Source: Tuctoria greenei
Taxonomy: Eukaryota > Streptophyta > Magnoliopsida > Poales > Poaceae
Length of the DNA: 64,000 nt
NCBI GenBank assembly: GCA_036927565.1
Contig: JAYESD010000004.1
Span: forward strand, 163,839,697-163,903,696
Reading direction: 5' to 3'
The position numbers and the translations under genes are program-made. The notes beneath the pieces are model-generated. The model saw only the letters and a list, made by a program, of their open reading frames with translations. It was not told where the DNA came from and made no database searches. Shown piece after piece: positions 11,390 through 22,631 of the stretch; position 1 is the stretch's first letter, and each line of letters starts with the position of its first letter.

Positions 11390-11760
11390 CTGGATAATTT
11401 TGCAATCCAGTAGCCAATAGCGACATGAATCCATGAGGTTGTGAAACACATGGTTGCCCAGTCTCGGAACTCTTCAACAGAATTGGTTACAATATTGCAT
11501 TATAACCCGAGTCAATAAGAGAAGCAATTGTACATGTGACGAGGACCCAACATGTTATCCTGACTGCATTGGATGAGGCATACCAAACTGCAATCCCATC
11601 CCACCTTGAGCCATCATGTCGAGGTAAGATTGGTGCGGTAGACCAAACTGAGAACTAGTGTTACCTTGAGACATGAACTGCATGAAGTAAATTAGTTGTG
11701 AGATATTGAGTAGAAACATTTGAAACAAATGTATTTTTCAAATGTAAAAATTACATGTTA
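11390..11760 (-). pseudogene. CACTA second-ORF remnant, Met/Gln-rich C-terminal tail
   Basis: On the minus strand short frames read FMSQGNTSSQFGLPHQ, MMAQGGMGLQFGMPHPMQ and, slightly upstream, MQIQLQQQQQTQMLQ. This resembles the Gln/Met-rich C-terminus of the plant transposase family often paired with TNP2 in CACTA elements (PF03004-like). Stops and gaps prevent a continuous frame. Assignment is tentative. Confidence 0.4.
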
Positions 11761-11854
11761 CCTGAGACATATAGAAATAATGCAGCTGTTACTGCAACAT
11801 CTGTGTCTGTTGCTGTTGCAGCTGTATCTGCATATGCTCCATGGTGCATCTGAA

Positions 11855-12110
11855 TTCTTCTCTTAAAAACAAGCCAACAAGAGTATGGACTATTACTAAT
11901 GCTGAAAGGAGTGAAACCATCTGTTAATAACCCAAGACAAACATTTCTTGGACCTGTAGCAAACTCCAGATCAAAACGGTCTAGAGCTTGCCATGCCGCG
12001 CCATCCGAAGGATGCACCATAAATCTTTGTGATCGCTCTCACGTATACCTTCTGAATGCTACCTCATCCGCTTCGTTGTTTCTTGGGACAGAAACAAACA
12101 TTTAAGCATG
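11855..12110 (-). pseudogene. CACTA TNP2-type transposase fragment (C-terminal of the two pieces)
   Basis: The minus strand reads VPRNNEADEVAFRRYT, then DGAAWQALDRFDLEFA and PRNVCLGLLTDGFTPF, then YSCWLVF. These are the conserved blocks of Transposase_21 (DGxAWKxFD, PRNVRLGLxxDGFxPF, YSCWPV). In intact enzymes they lie downstream of the block found at 12187-12700, and that order is kept. Internal sequence is lost and the frame closes beyond it, so it is a remnant. Confidence 0.75.
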
Positions 12111-12186
12111 GTCATGATAAACATGTACCGAAGTTGTTTGATTGGTACTTTTGTACTTATTTCCTCTCCATCATCATTCAGAACCT

Positions 12187-12700
12187 TCACATGTCTAGAT
12201 TATTGTGTTCCATCCAAAATAATATGTAATTATTCTCACACGCATCAATCTTCTCATAAGTCAAGCTCATACCAGCCAAAAGCTTCTTAGACTCATATAT
12301 GTCTTTTGACATCTTATGATTTGATGGAAGGACATCACTGATCAACTTCAGGATACCATTGTAACAATTGTTTGCAAAATTGTACTTACACTTCAACCCC
12401 ATAAGTCATGTGACTGCCTACAGAATGGTCATATTGGTGCCCTCATACACATTTTCATCCGAGGCGGCAAGAAGCCTATAAAACTTCTTCACCTCCTCTG
12501 GCAGTGACTGCTCTTCGTACTCTCGACCAACATCCGCCATCATCTCATTCATTTGATCTTAATTCTCGTTTCCGTCCGAGTCACTAGCATGATCGATCTC
12601 CCCATGCTCACACCACACTAGGTAGTCTGGCATAAATTCGTGCTTGCAAAGGTGCAACATCATTTCAGACCTCTATAGAAGCTGACAATTCTGGCACACA
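12187..12700 (-). pseudogene. CACTA TNP2-type transposase fragment (N-terminal piece)
   Basis: The minus-strand frame includes EEVKKFYRLLAASDENVYEG, a stop, then MGLKCKYNFANNCYNGIL, LISDVLPSNHKMSKDIYESK and MSLTYEKIDACENN. This is the N-terminal part of Transposase_21 (KFYxLL, YNxS, LLPxxxxLPxxYYxxKK, KIDACxNxC). Upstream, MPDYLVWCEHGE matches the GYxxWxxHGE block. At least two in-frame stops make it dead. Confidence 0.8.
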
Positions 12701-13740
12701 GTTCACAAAACGAGCACCACTAGAAAATGCTTGGTTCACGAACACATTTGCAGTATGAGCCCATCCCAAAGTGTACACACCATTTGAACTCCATCCATCA
12801 TACATCACCTTACAGTCTTCACCTATTTTTCAGCTTATACCTTCAAAGCAGACAAATCATTATTAGTTTATTTTTATGTTATGTGACGGCCCTACAACTT
12901 AGGAAGATATGTCCTAAGCCCACCCAAGAGTGACCGAGCGGGGCGTTCTTATGACGACACGCGTAGTCTGGATCCGGACAAAATTTCGATAGAATAACCC
13001 TGCTGTTCTCCACTGCACGCCCAAAAATGGTGCAACATAGAACCTTGGGGTTTATGTCGTCAAAATCTCGTCCAGATTCAGACCCATGTCTCGTCACGAG
13101 CCACACCCCATCGGTCACCCCCAGGCTGTCCAGAAAAGGGACAATTCTGAACCTTCTAGTCTCACATGCCAGTAGCATGTGAAACATGCCAATTCAAAAC
13201 AGGTAATCAAATTCTATAGGTTACGTTGCTCATTTTCATTTTGAATTATTGAAGAGAGAGGAAAGAACGAGACAGAGGGGAAAAGTTGGTCAGAGTTGAA
13301 AGTTCCAAGTCCAGGTCCACCATCCATGCACAAGTAATTGGCCGTCCTCATTGTCGCCGTACGCCTCCGTGCTCGTCTTACGCATATGTGACAACTAGAA
13401 TAATCTCTTATGTCACGAATGCATTTTATGCACTTTGTATCGGGACATACATAATATGTTAATACATTTAAGCTACACATATAGATGTAATTTAAAGTTT
13501 AGCAACATATAGATGTAATTACAAATTTAGCAACACATAGAAGTAATCAAAATGTAGCAACATTAATACTAAACATTGCTACAATGATTAAGCAACATAA
13601 AGTAATTAAAATTTGTGTTACATACAATGATTTAGCAACACAAAGAAGTAATTTAATAAATAAACTTTAACATAACTAAACTTTGAAAGTTGTATTTCAA
13701 CTAATAACTAACCTAATTTGCAAGTAACGTTAGACATCAC
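12701..13740. other. CACTA interior without recognised genes; AT-rich short repeats
   Basis: No conserved coding block seen. Between 13495 and 13640 an AT-rich unit (TTAGCAACA, ATAGATGTAATT and relatives) recurs about six times with variation. 12890-13190 is more GC-rich and of unknown origin. Element D begins directly after ATCAC at 13736-13740. Confidence 0.5.
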
Positions 13741-14574
13741 TGTCGAAGTGTAGCAATGACACTTCCCCAAATACTACTAAAGCGTAGTCCGCGAAAGTTC
13801 GTATTCTGTTGGGGCGCGCGTTAGATAAAGAACAAGAGGTGAACACCAAGGGTTTTTACATGGTTCGGGCCGCTTGAGCGTAATACCCTACTCCGCGGGG
13901 TGGTTGTTGATTGTATATGCATAGAGAGTGTTTGAGATTATTTGTGTCTCTACCGTATAGTGCAACCCTTTTGTATGTTAAGGACTGGCCGTTACAGTAT
14001 ATGTCTGGCCCGACAAGTGGCCCTGGCTGTCATAAACACCCTATACACAATCTACTGGTGTTATGGGTGATTAACATTGTGATAACGTGCCTTAATGGTG
14101 GTGTTATCAGTCTTGATAGCCACCTGATCGTGCACCACTAATACAGCATTGGTGACGCATTAACCAAGTCTTGTAACGGTTGTTTAATAGCCTCTTGAAT
14201 GTTCGTGTCGTTGGAGATCCAGATACCTTCCTGTTTCAAGCTTAGTTCTAGAGGTCTGACACGTGGCACCTCTGGAGCTTCCCTCTGCGGGGAGATAGGT
14301 CCGGAGCTACTTGACACGTGGCAGCACCAGAGCGTCCCTCTACTAGGGGTTAGGTCCGAAGCTACTGGACACATGGAAGCACTGGAGCTTCCATGTGAAG
14401 GGAGGTAGGTCCGGCCTTGCAAGACAAGTGGTAGCTCTAGAGCTAGCCAAATGAGGGAGGCGGGCCAGGTGCTGCCAGACACATGTTGCCTTCGAGAGTC
14501 TTCAACATTGGCGGGCGGAACTCCATGACTTTATCAACAATATCAGGGGGTACCTAGTATCCAGGATACCGACA
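13741..14574 (-). repeat. 3' LTR of gypsy element D
   Basis: On the minus strand it starts TGTCGGTATCC and ends CTTCGACA. Its partner is at 61149-61984. The polypurine tract (minus-strand CCGGGGGCCAT) directly precedes it, showing that it is the 3' copy. Confidence 0.9.
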
Positions 14575-15090
14575 ATGGCCCCCGGACACACCTTTGGGAG
14601 AGGACTCGATAATAGAGGTGGGGCCATCATCGATTCTTGTGTTGCTGCTTCAAAGGTCTTTTCGTGGGCAGTTGGGACGGCGGAACGCAGTTATGCTGTC
14701 GCCGCGTGGCCATTCTTGATATGGTGAGTGGGATCCTAGCGTGTGGATCTCATGCAATTGAAGGTCGCCGGTTACCAATACGAATTTGTATCGGTTCCCA
14801 GTGTAATCTTTGTAGTCCTGTCAGGCTGCCGCCCTCGGGCTTCCAACTTCCCATCATGACAACGGTTCGCCTGGTGCGACTTTTTTAACAAAGTGGTCCT
14901 GGGCCCCCTTGTCATTGACAAGGTCATTTGAGATTTTGGTTCGAAGGTAGTTTCCATCCAAGCGCTGTGGAGGCTTACTAAAGGGAGAAAGTCCGCACGG
15001 GGAGAGAACTCTAAACGCCTTCATCTGATCTTGCGCTTAGAGCTCTCCGCCCTTGCAACCTTTCTTCCACTTCTGCTCCACTTTGCGGTG
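14575..15090. other. D: polypurine tract and leader of the antisense ORF
   Basis: The first 15 bases are the polypurine tract of D (minus strand). The rest is non-coding and matches 8426-8950 of E. From 14898 the sequence is part of a 1.78-kb tandem duplication. Confidence 0.55.
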
Positions 15091-16692
15091 ATGGAGTTAG
15101 GTCTTCCTTGCAGCCAGATCAAGAAAGATGAAGATTTGTCAAGGGTTCGAACCTACATGAGGTGGTCAAGCGACTCCTTCAACAACTTCATTCGCCTCTG
15201 CAAGTTCCCCTTCAAGAATGAGAACCCCAACGAGATCGTCTATTGCACGGTGTTCGCCATGGTGGGGCTCATACCACCCTTCTCTAGCTTCGTGCTGATG
15301 CTGCTGGACTTCTACGGTCTGCAGCTTCATCACCTCGGCCCCCACACCTTCTTGCTAGTGGCGACATTCATCCATTTTTGTGAGATGTGGGTGGGTGTGC
15401 CGCCCTGCATTGAGATTTTCCGGACCTTCTTCACGGTCCATGCAACCAGGAAGAGCAATGAGTTTCTTGGCTTCTACTAGTTCGTGAAGTGCAAGAACTC
15501 ACCCCTAAAGTATCTGAAGACATACCTTTCAGTAAGTGGGACGGCTGGAAGAAGGACTGGATGGTGATCACGGTGGATCGCCACAACATGCTGGAGTTGC
15601 CTGACAGCCTTCCGGTAGTTGACACCGACGCTTGTGAGGTGGTTCCGACGCTGTCGGAGGAGTACAATCCGATCTTGACAAGGATTCAGGAGTGCGTCGA
15701 AGGAGGGGTGACTCCCGTGATGGTCATCGTCAACTTACTAATTAACTGTTGGGCTCCGCTGAAGAGGAGGGAATGACCTGCGTGGGCATTCTATGGTGAG
15801 ATGGATCCACACCGGATTGAGACTGGTTTCGGGTCTAATTTGGATGAAAAGGCTTTGAAGTTCATCCCCAAAAGCTGCACCATCGAGCCATTCGCCCTAA
15901 TTATCTGACACCTCCGACAGAGTTCCTGCCCTTGATTATGGTGCCAGAGTTCAGGAGGGAGCTGAGGAAGAAGATGCCAGCACTTGATGATCTCGGCCTC
16001 ATGGATAAGCATAGGAGCACTCCTCCAGCAGGGATTGTGATTCCCGAAGCTCCTTGCTCCCATGAAGGCTCTAGACCTACTCCAGTCAGTGGCAAAGGTA
16101 AAGGTCCCGTAGCTTCACCTCCCAAGAAATCAACCTCCAACCGAGGCAAAGAGAAAGCTCTCGTCAAAGTTTCGAGTCGCAAGCGGAAGTTGACAAGGAG
16201 TGATGGGAGCAGTGTGAGGGAGGCTCCAAAAGGAGTGACCCCTTGTCCCATGCTTAGGTCCGTGGTGGTCGTGCCCCCAGCTTCGGCTGGTCCTTCGGCT
16301 CCAGTGCCCACAGAGGGCGCTAGCTCCGGCAAGTCGACTCTGGCCCTGGTGCCAACAGATGGCTCTGGGTCCGGAGAAATTCCTCATCCGATGGAGGTAC
16401 CAGACGTGGCAGCACCGGCGGTTGCCTCATCACCTGGTTCAGGGCCTAGAGCATCCACCACACCGATGACGGCGGGCTCTAGCTCCAAGTGCCTGAGGAA
16501 GAAGATCTGCGCTGATTGGAGCGGCAATACCCCTAGGTAAGGGTCGACTCTTTAGCTTTTGTCTTGATTTTGTTTCTTGCTTCATCTTGAATTCGCTACT
16601 TTTTGCTTCCAGAACGTCGAGAGCAAGTACAACAGCTCTGGTGCCTACTGCAGCTCCGAAAGCTGCCTCAGCTGAAGCTCCCCGGACCCCCT
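15091..16692 (+). pseudogene. D antisense ORF, duplicate copy 1 (truncated)
   Basis: Exon 1 starts MELGLPCSQIKKDEDLSR and holds the same PF04195-like blocks as E (LMLLDFYGLQLHHLGPHT, HFCEMWVGVPPCIEIF). A TAG at 15478 in the FY*FVK motif (FYYFVK in copy 2 and E) and further frame changes break it. The Lys-rich part (SSRKRKLTRSDGS) and Gly/Ser/Pro-rich linker follow to the splice donor at 16536. After the intron about 80 bases of exon 2 remain before copy 2 begins. Confidence 0.75.
16537..16612 (+). other. Candidate 76-nt intron, antisense ORF copy 1
   Basis: Donor CCTAG|GTAAGG and acceptor TTGCTTCCAG|AACG, with a T-rich interior. Joining continues the frame as NTPR-TSRAS. Without splicing the frame stops at once in the donor (TAA). 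Confidence 0.8.
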
Positions 16693-16873
16693 TGTCATTG
16701 ATGAGGTCATTTGAGATTCGGGTCCGGAGGTAGCTTCCATCCAAGCGTTGTGGAGGCTTACTAAAGGGAGAAAGTCCCCACGGGGAGAGAACTCTTTACG
16801 CCTTCATATGATCTTGCGCTTAGAGCCCTCCACCCTTGCAACCTTTCTTCCACTTATGCTCCACTTTGCGGTG

Positions 16874-18321
16874 ATGGAGTTGGGTCTTCCTCGCAGCCGA
16901 ATCAAGAAAGATGAATATTTGTCGAGGGTTCACACCTACATGGGGTGGTCGAGCAAATCCTTCAACAACTAGATTCACCTCAGCAAGTTCCCCCTTCAAG
17001 AAGGAGAACCCTGACAAGATCGTCTACTTCATGGTGTTTGCCATGATGGGGCTCATCCCACCCTTCTCCAGCTTCCTTCTGATGCTACTGGACTTCTACG
17101 GTCTGCAACTTAATCACCTCGGCCCCCACCCCTTCTTGCTTCTGGCGACATTTGTCCACTTTTGTGAGATGTGGGTGGGTGTGCCGCCCTCCATTGAGCT
17201 TTTCCGGACCTTCTTCACGATCCACGCAACCGGGAAAAGCAATGAGTTTCTTGGCTTCTACTACTTTGTAAAGCGCAAGAACTCGCCCCTCAAGTATTTG
17301 AAGACGTTCCCTTCCGGGAAGTGGGACGGTTGGAAGAAGGACTGGGTGGTGATCCCGGTGGATCACCACCACATGCTGGAGCTGCCTCACAGCCTTCCGC
17401 CAGTTGACACTAACGCCTGGGAGGTGGTTCCAACGCTGTTGGAGGAGTACAACCTGATCTTGACAAGGATATGGGAGTGCGTCAAAGGAGGGGTGACTCC
17501 CCTGATGGTCATCGCCAACTTCCTGACCAACCGATGGGCTCTACTGAAGAAGAGGGAATGGCTTGCGTGGGCATTCAGTGGTGAGATGGATCCATACCGA
17601 ATTGAGACTAGTATCAGGTCTAATTTGGATAAAAGGCTTTGAAGCTTCATCTCGAAAAGCTGCACCGCGGAGCCATTTGCCCTGATGATTTGAAACCTCT
17701 GACAGAGTTCTTGCCCCTGAATATGGTACCAGAGTTCAGGAAGGATATGCGAAAGAAGATACCAGCACTTGATGATCTGGGCCTCGTGAATAAGCGTCGG
17801 AGCACTCCTCCGGCGAGGATTGTGATCCCCGAAGCTCCTTGCTCCCATGAAGGATCCAAACCTACTCTAGTGAGTGGCAAAGGCAAAGGTGTCGCAACTT
17901 CACCTCCCAAGAAATCAACCTCCAGCCAAGGCAAAGAGAACGCACCCGTCGAAGTTCTGAGTCGCAAGCGGAAGCTGACAAGGAGTGATGGGAGTAGTGT
18001 GAGGGAAGCTCCAAAAGGAGTAACCCCTCAGCCTCGGCTTAGGTTCATGGTGGTCGTGCCCCTAGATCCGGCTGGTCCTTCGGCTCCAGTGCCCACAGAG
18101 GGTGCTGGCTCTGGCAAGTCAACTTCAGCCTCGGTGCCAACAGAGGGCTCTGGGTCCAGAGCAATTTCTTCGACGATTGAGGTACCAGACATGGCAGCAC
18201 CGGTGGCTGCCTCATCACTTGGTTTGGGGCTTGGAGCATCCGCCACACTAACGATGGCGGGCTCTAGCTCCAAGCACCCGAGGAAGAATATTCATGCCGA
18301 TTTGAGCGGCAATACCCCTAG
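16874..18321 (+). pseudogene. D antisense ORF, copy 2 exon 1
   Basis: It starts MELGLPRSRIKKDEYLSR. The main domain is present with LMLLDFYGLQLNHLGPHP, HFCEMWVGVPPSIELF and KYLKTFPSGKWDGWKKDW, then a VDTNAWEVV block. A stop and a frame change occur near 16970 and another near 17640, after which the part with SGKGKG, SRKRKLTRSDGS and the Pro/Ser/Thr linker runs to the donor. The order and intron position match E, so the ancestral gene model is clear although this copy is decayed. Confidence 0.75.
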
Positions 18322-18397
18322 GTAAGGGTCAAATCTTTAGCTTTTGTCTTGATTTTGTTTCTTGCTTTGTCTTGAATTCCCTACTTTCTTCATCCAG
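18322..18397 (+). other. Candidate 76-nt intron, antisense ORF copy 2
   Basis: Donor CCTAG|GTAAGG, acceptor TTCATCCAG|AACG. Same length, phase and T-rich interior as copy 1. Confidence 0.8.
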
Positions 18398-20056
18398 AAC
18401 GTCGAGAGCAAGTATAGCAGCTTCGGTGCCTACTGCAGCTTTGGAGGTTGCTCAGTTGAAGCTCCCACCCCGGCTCCTGTCTCTCCCCCAGTGGTGGTAG
18501 ACGACACGACAGCTCTGGCGCCAGCTGTTGTGGAGGCAAGTCCAGTGCCGATTCTAGAAGATCCACTAGTAGCGCCAGACCACGTGGAAGAAGTACTTGA
18601 GGAAGCTCCGTCGGTTTCAGAGTCGGCGACAGAAGCTCCGACATTGATGCCAGAAGTTGCTGAAGCTCTGGCAGAAGCTTCTGTGATAGCTCCAGAGGTG
18701 ACCATGTCCGAGCCGACGCAACCAGATGATCCAACCGCAGGTCCTCTACCTTCTAAACCAATGATTGAAGATCCGGCTACGTGACCTTCCTCACTCGCAC
18801 CAGAGATGGATGAACTGCCGAAGACTGGTCCCACCGACGTCAAGGTGTTAGAGTCTTTGCTCGTGCCATGGGCTCCAATGTCCATCCCGAAAGACTTGGA
18901 GGAACCGCACGACCCTCAAGCAGGCCTAGAGCCAATCCCCCTAGAGCTATCAATTAGCAATGCTTGCTCCAGTCTCTGACAGGTCCAACTTGCCTTCGAA
19001 TTCGAGCGGAGTTATCTTGAAGAGGAGCGCACCATGCTATGGCGTTGGCGCCAAAAGCTCTTCTTTGAGACATAGCTGACACAGTCGAGGCTCACCGACT
19101 AGAAGGAGTGGGTGGCTTCAGAGAAGGACCGACAGTCGCGCTTGAATGAAGCATTTGATGAACGAGAGGCCGCTATTAAGGCCCTCGACAAGAAGACTCA
19201 GGAGATCTACGAGCATGCGCAGAGGGCCCATGAAATGGCCGACGGCCAATCGGAGAGTCTCAAGGAGTTGTGGGAAACTCTCCTCGAGTGCCTGGAGGAT
19301 GTCAATAATAAGTAGGTCAAACTCCAAGAGAAGGAGGAAGACCTCGTGAAGAGGGAGGATGTGCTCTCCCACAAAATGTCCCTAGAAGAGCAATGCTTGT
19401 CTGATCGCACAGAACAGTTTAATCTGTGGTGCGAACAAGAGAAGGACAGGATATGGTCGACGAGGGTACACGTATCCAAAAGAGATATTGACATCTCCAT
19501 GAGGGAGGAGAAGGTGAAGGCCAAGGAGAAAAACTTGGCAGATTGGCGGAACCGCATTCACCTCAGAGAGAGGGAGCTCAACAACCAAGAGAAGCAAGTG
19601 GCTGAAATGATCCAACATCATGCTAAGGAAGTTGAGCGCTTCTCTAAGGAGGGTTCGGTGGAACTCTCAGCTACGAGGAGGTCACTGGAGGAGCTTAAGA
19701 GCTTGAGAGCAACTCAGTCCCAACAAGTCTGGGATTTCTTGGGGCAAGACAATGATGCTCTGGAGCCATTTGGTTTCAACCCGGTACGTCCGACTGACCC
19801 AGAGCTGGAGATGGACAAGGCATTAGTGGCATTGAACTCCACCAGCAAGAAGCTAGAAGCTAAGGGAGACGTGGTCGTCAACAAACTGGATACAAAAGGA
19901 AGGTCCCTGGCCAAGAACGTTGCCGAGTATGTGTTGACGTGTTTCAAGAGCTGGGACCCCCAAATGTCTTTAACTCCAGTGTTTGGAGGACCCATTGTTG
20001 AGGACGAAGAAGCCGACAGGGCTAGCATTCAAGAAGCTGCCCAAGTAGTTGCCTAA
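18398..20056 (+). pseudogene. D antisense ORF, exon 2 (acidic linker and coiled-coil C-terminus)
   Basis: It opens TSRASIAASVPTAA and, after a frame change, continues as an Ala/Pro/Glu-rich stretch (to the stop at 18782). After a decayed part with stops come charged coiled-coil segments: 19112-19315 (RQSRLNEAFDEREAAIKALD) and 19346-20056. The latter ends in the conserved domain SLAKNVAEYVLTCFKSWDP shared with E. A TAG at 19313 separates the last two pieces. The protein would be long, nuclear-signal-bearing and coiled-coil; its role is unknown. Confidence 0.7.
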
Positions 20057-20329
20057 TTTTTCAATAGGACCTCCAGTAGTTAGGACCTTTCCTTTTTTGC
20101 CTTCATCTTGTAATCCCTTGATTTTGAATGAATTAAATCTTTTTGTATTCCATTTTTTCGTGCGTCTTCAATGCATTGCCCTTTGTCTTATTGCCCCCCT
20201 GGTAGATGTGCACAATTTAATTGTGAACATGTACCAAAAGGATTTAATAATGTATTGAAGACTTTACTTCGAACTTTTAGCCAAAATGATAGCTCCAAGG
20301 TCGGAAGTTTACCTCCGAAATCTCCGAGG

Positions 20330-21015
20330 ACCCTTTGTTACATCGACAGCGGGCCCCCTAGGAGTTGTTGGAGCTTCATAGCTTCGATGGCGCCCACTAT
20401 CAATGCTTAGAACGTTGACAGCGGTCCCCCTAGGAGTTGTTGGAGCTTGGTAGCTTCGACAACACCCATTGACAATGCCTGGAACATCAACGACGGGCCC
20501 CTTGGGGTTGTTGGAGCTTAGTAGCTTTGACGGTGCCCACTGTCGATGCTTGGAACGTTGACAGCGAGCCCCTAGGAGTTGTCGGAGCTTGGTAGCTTTG
20601 ACAGCACCCATTGCTAAAGCCTGGAACATCAATGGAGAGCCTCCTGGGAGTTGTCGGAGCTTGGTAGATTCGACGCCGCCCATTGCCAACACTTGGAACA
20701 CCGACGGTGGACCCGTTGGGAGTTGTCAGAGCTTGGTAGCTTCGACGGCGCCCATTGCAACACTTGAAATGTCGACAGTGGGCCCCCTGGGAGTTGTTGG
20801 AGTTTGGTAGCTTCGACGGCGCCCATTGCCAATGCTTGGAACATCGACGGCGGGCCCCCTCGGAGTTGCCGAAGCTTTGTAGCTTCGACATCGCCCACTG
20901 TCAATGCTTGAAACGTCGATGGCAGGCCCCCTGGGAGTTGTTGGAACTTGGTAGCTTCGACGGCGCCCACTTTCAATGCTTAGAACATCGACGGCGGGCC
21001 CCCTGGGGGTTGCCG
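20330..21015. repeat. 72-bp tandem repeats in element D (about 9 units)
   Basis: Units start with a GGGCCCCCTGGGAGTTG-like core and include TTGGTAGCTTCGACGGCG and CCCATTGCCAATGC. Period is 72 bp (cores at about 20346, 20418 and 20490). They lie between the pol stop and the end of the antisense ORF, i.e. in the shared 3' untranslated region of two convergent transcripts. The multiple-of-three unit leaves frames open on both strands; these are not genes. Confidence 0.85.
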
Positions 21016-21755
21016 GAGCTAAGTATTTAGGCAGCATCCAACATCACCGAGCAAATCGCCATCCAATATTCATTTTTCCTGTGCATAAGAAACAAGAAAA
21101 GCAATAAAATTTGTCCTCTTGTCTATAACTTATTTGCGTCTTATTATCCTTCTTTGGATTTTAGGTCCTAAGTAACTCAATGGAATAAGATAAGTGTACT
21201 GGTTAAATCTATTTATGTCTGAACGCCTTCCGGACCCACCCTACTGAGACCTGCCAGGATATAGGTAGAGCGGCGTACTTAGGGTACCTGACCAGACTAA
21301 GTCGATAGCGCACTCTGGACCTTTCATTGGCTTTTGGTTTTCAAGCGAGTAGACCATCCAACAGTACTAGGGCCCAAAAAGGAGATTAACAATACAAATT
21401 ATATATAACACAAATATCCAGGACTAAACTTCAAAGGGACTTCACATCATTGCTATAGACAAGAAGGAAAAGATAATAAAAGTAATAAGCTTGCACAAAA
21501 GTAGTGCACATGGAGTCTGCTTTCACACAAAAATGTACTTCATTATAGATCCGAATAACAGGGGAGACAAGGACACACTTAAAGTACGGAACCAAGTTAA
21601 GTGTGCTATTCATCTTGTTCTGGCCTAGGGAAGGTAAAGACACACTTAAAGTACAATGACCAAGTTAAGTGTGCTTTTTAACTAAGACCTACCCAACTCA
21701 GTTCATAGACTCTATAAGGTACATTATGTGTAAATACAAACTGACCTCTATGAAA
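21016..21755. other. D: spacer between repeats and pol, with a duplicated hairpin
   Basis: No coding blocks. A ~50-bp unit with CACACTTAA and, 15-16 bases on, TTAAGTGTG (9-bp perfect inverted arms) occurs twice, near 21570-21610 and 21640-21680. Confidence 0.6.
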
Positions 21756-22631
21756 CTAAGCGTAAAACATATGGAGGTGCTCAATATTCCATGGATTGGG
21801 AAGCGGGGTCCCATCCTCTGTTGCCAACCGGACGCATCCGGGATGGGAAACTTTAATCACTCAGAAGGGACCTTCCCAGCTGGGGGAGAGTTTGTTCATC
21901 CCTTCACAAGTTAATATTCTCCACAGCACCAAATTGCCTTCTTCTAGATGCCGGTTGCACACATGCCTTTGGTGATAGCGCCGGAGCGCCTGACGATATC
22001 GTGCATTATGAACAACTGCTTGGCACCTTACCTCATCGATGGGGTCTAGGTCTTCACACCGTAGCTTGTCCTGCGCGGCTTCGTCAAAGGTTTGGACTCA
22101 GAGAGAACCCATGGTGATCTCCGGAGGAAGGACTGCTCCAGCTTCGTACACCAGAAAGAAAGGTATCTCTCCAGTAGCCCGACTTGGTGTTGTCCTACTT
22201 GCCCACAGAGCATACGGAAGTTCTTTAATCAAGTTGGCGCCATGTTTCTCCAAGTGCTCGTATGTGCAGGTCTTGAGTCCCTTGAGTATCTCTGCATTTG
22301 CTCTCTCAGCTTGGCCATTGCTTGTCGAGTGAGCTACTAATGTGTAGCTTACTTGTATGCTGAGATCTTCACAATACTCTTGAAAGGTTGCTCTTGTGAA
22401 TTTGGTTTCATTATCAGTGATGACTCTGTTCAGAACTCCAAATATGCAGACGATAGACTTCAAGAACTTGATTGTATATTGCTTGTTGATCATCCCAGAT
22501 GGAGTAGCTTTCGACCACTTTGTGAACTTGTCGATGGCAGCGTACAAGAACCTGTAACCTATGACGGCTTCTGGGAAAGGTCCCAAAATGTCCATCGCCC
22601 ACACAATGAATGACCACGTGGGAGGTACCAT
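21756..22631 (-). pseudogene. Element D integrase core and C-terminal domain
   Basis: The core shows the three catalytic acidic positions of DDE integrases: Asp in MDILGPFPEAV, Asp in ITDNETKF, and Glu in SNGQAERANAEI. IDKFTKWSKATP is a Ty3/gypsy landmark. After the frame change near 22098 the C-terminal domain continues (LSPSWEGPFRV, then NPWNIEHLHMFYA and the stop at 21756). Frameshifts at both borders mean it cannot make an intact enzyme. Confidence 0.8.

Larger units (their letters stand above)
14898..18450 (+). repeat. 1.78-kb tandem duplication of the antisense-ORF 5' half
   Basis: Two head-to-tail copies start at about 14898 (CCCCCTTGTCATTGACAAGG) and about 16681 (CCCCCTTGTCATTGATGAGG). 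Landmarks keep a constant offset: ATG 15091 and 16874 (1783), intron donor 16536 and 18321 (1785). Each copy has leader, exon 1, intron and the first ~70 bases of exon 2. Copies differ by several percent, so the duplication is not recent. Element E has only one copy. Confidence 0.85.

Noticed and set aside
11899..12105. Plus-strand ORF of 68 residues
   Set aside because: Antisense shadow of the TNP2 transposase remnant, whose conserved blocks are on the minus strand.
20309..21037. ORFs of 100-134 residues with repeated RSYQAPTTPRGP
   Set aside because: Same reason, tandem repeat array in D; no start context or homology.
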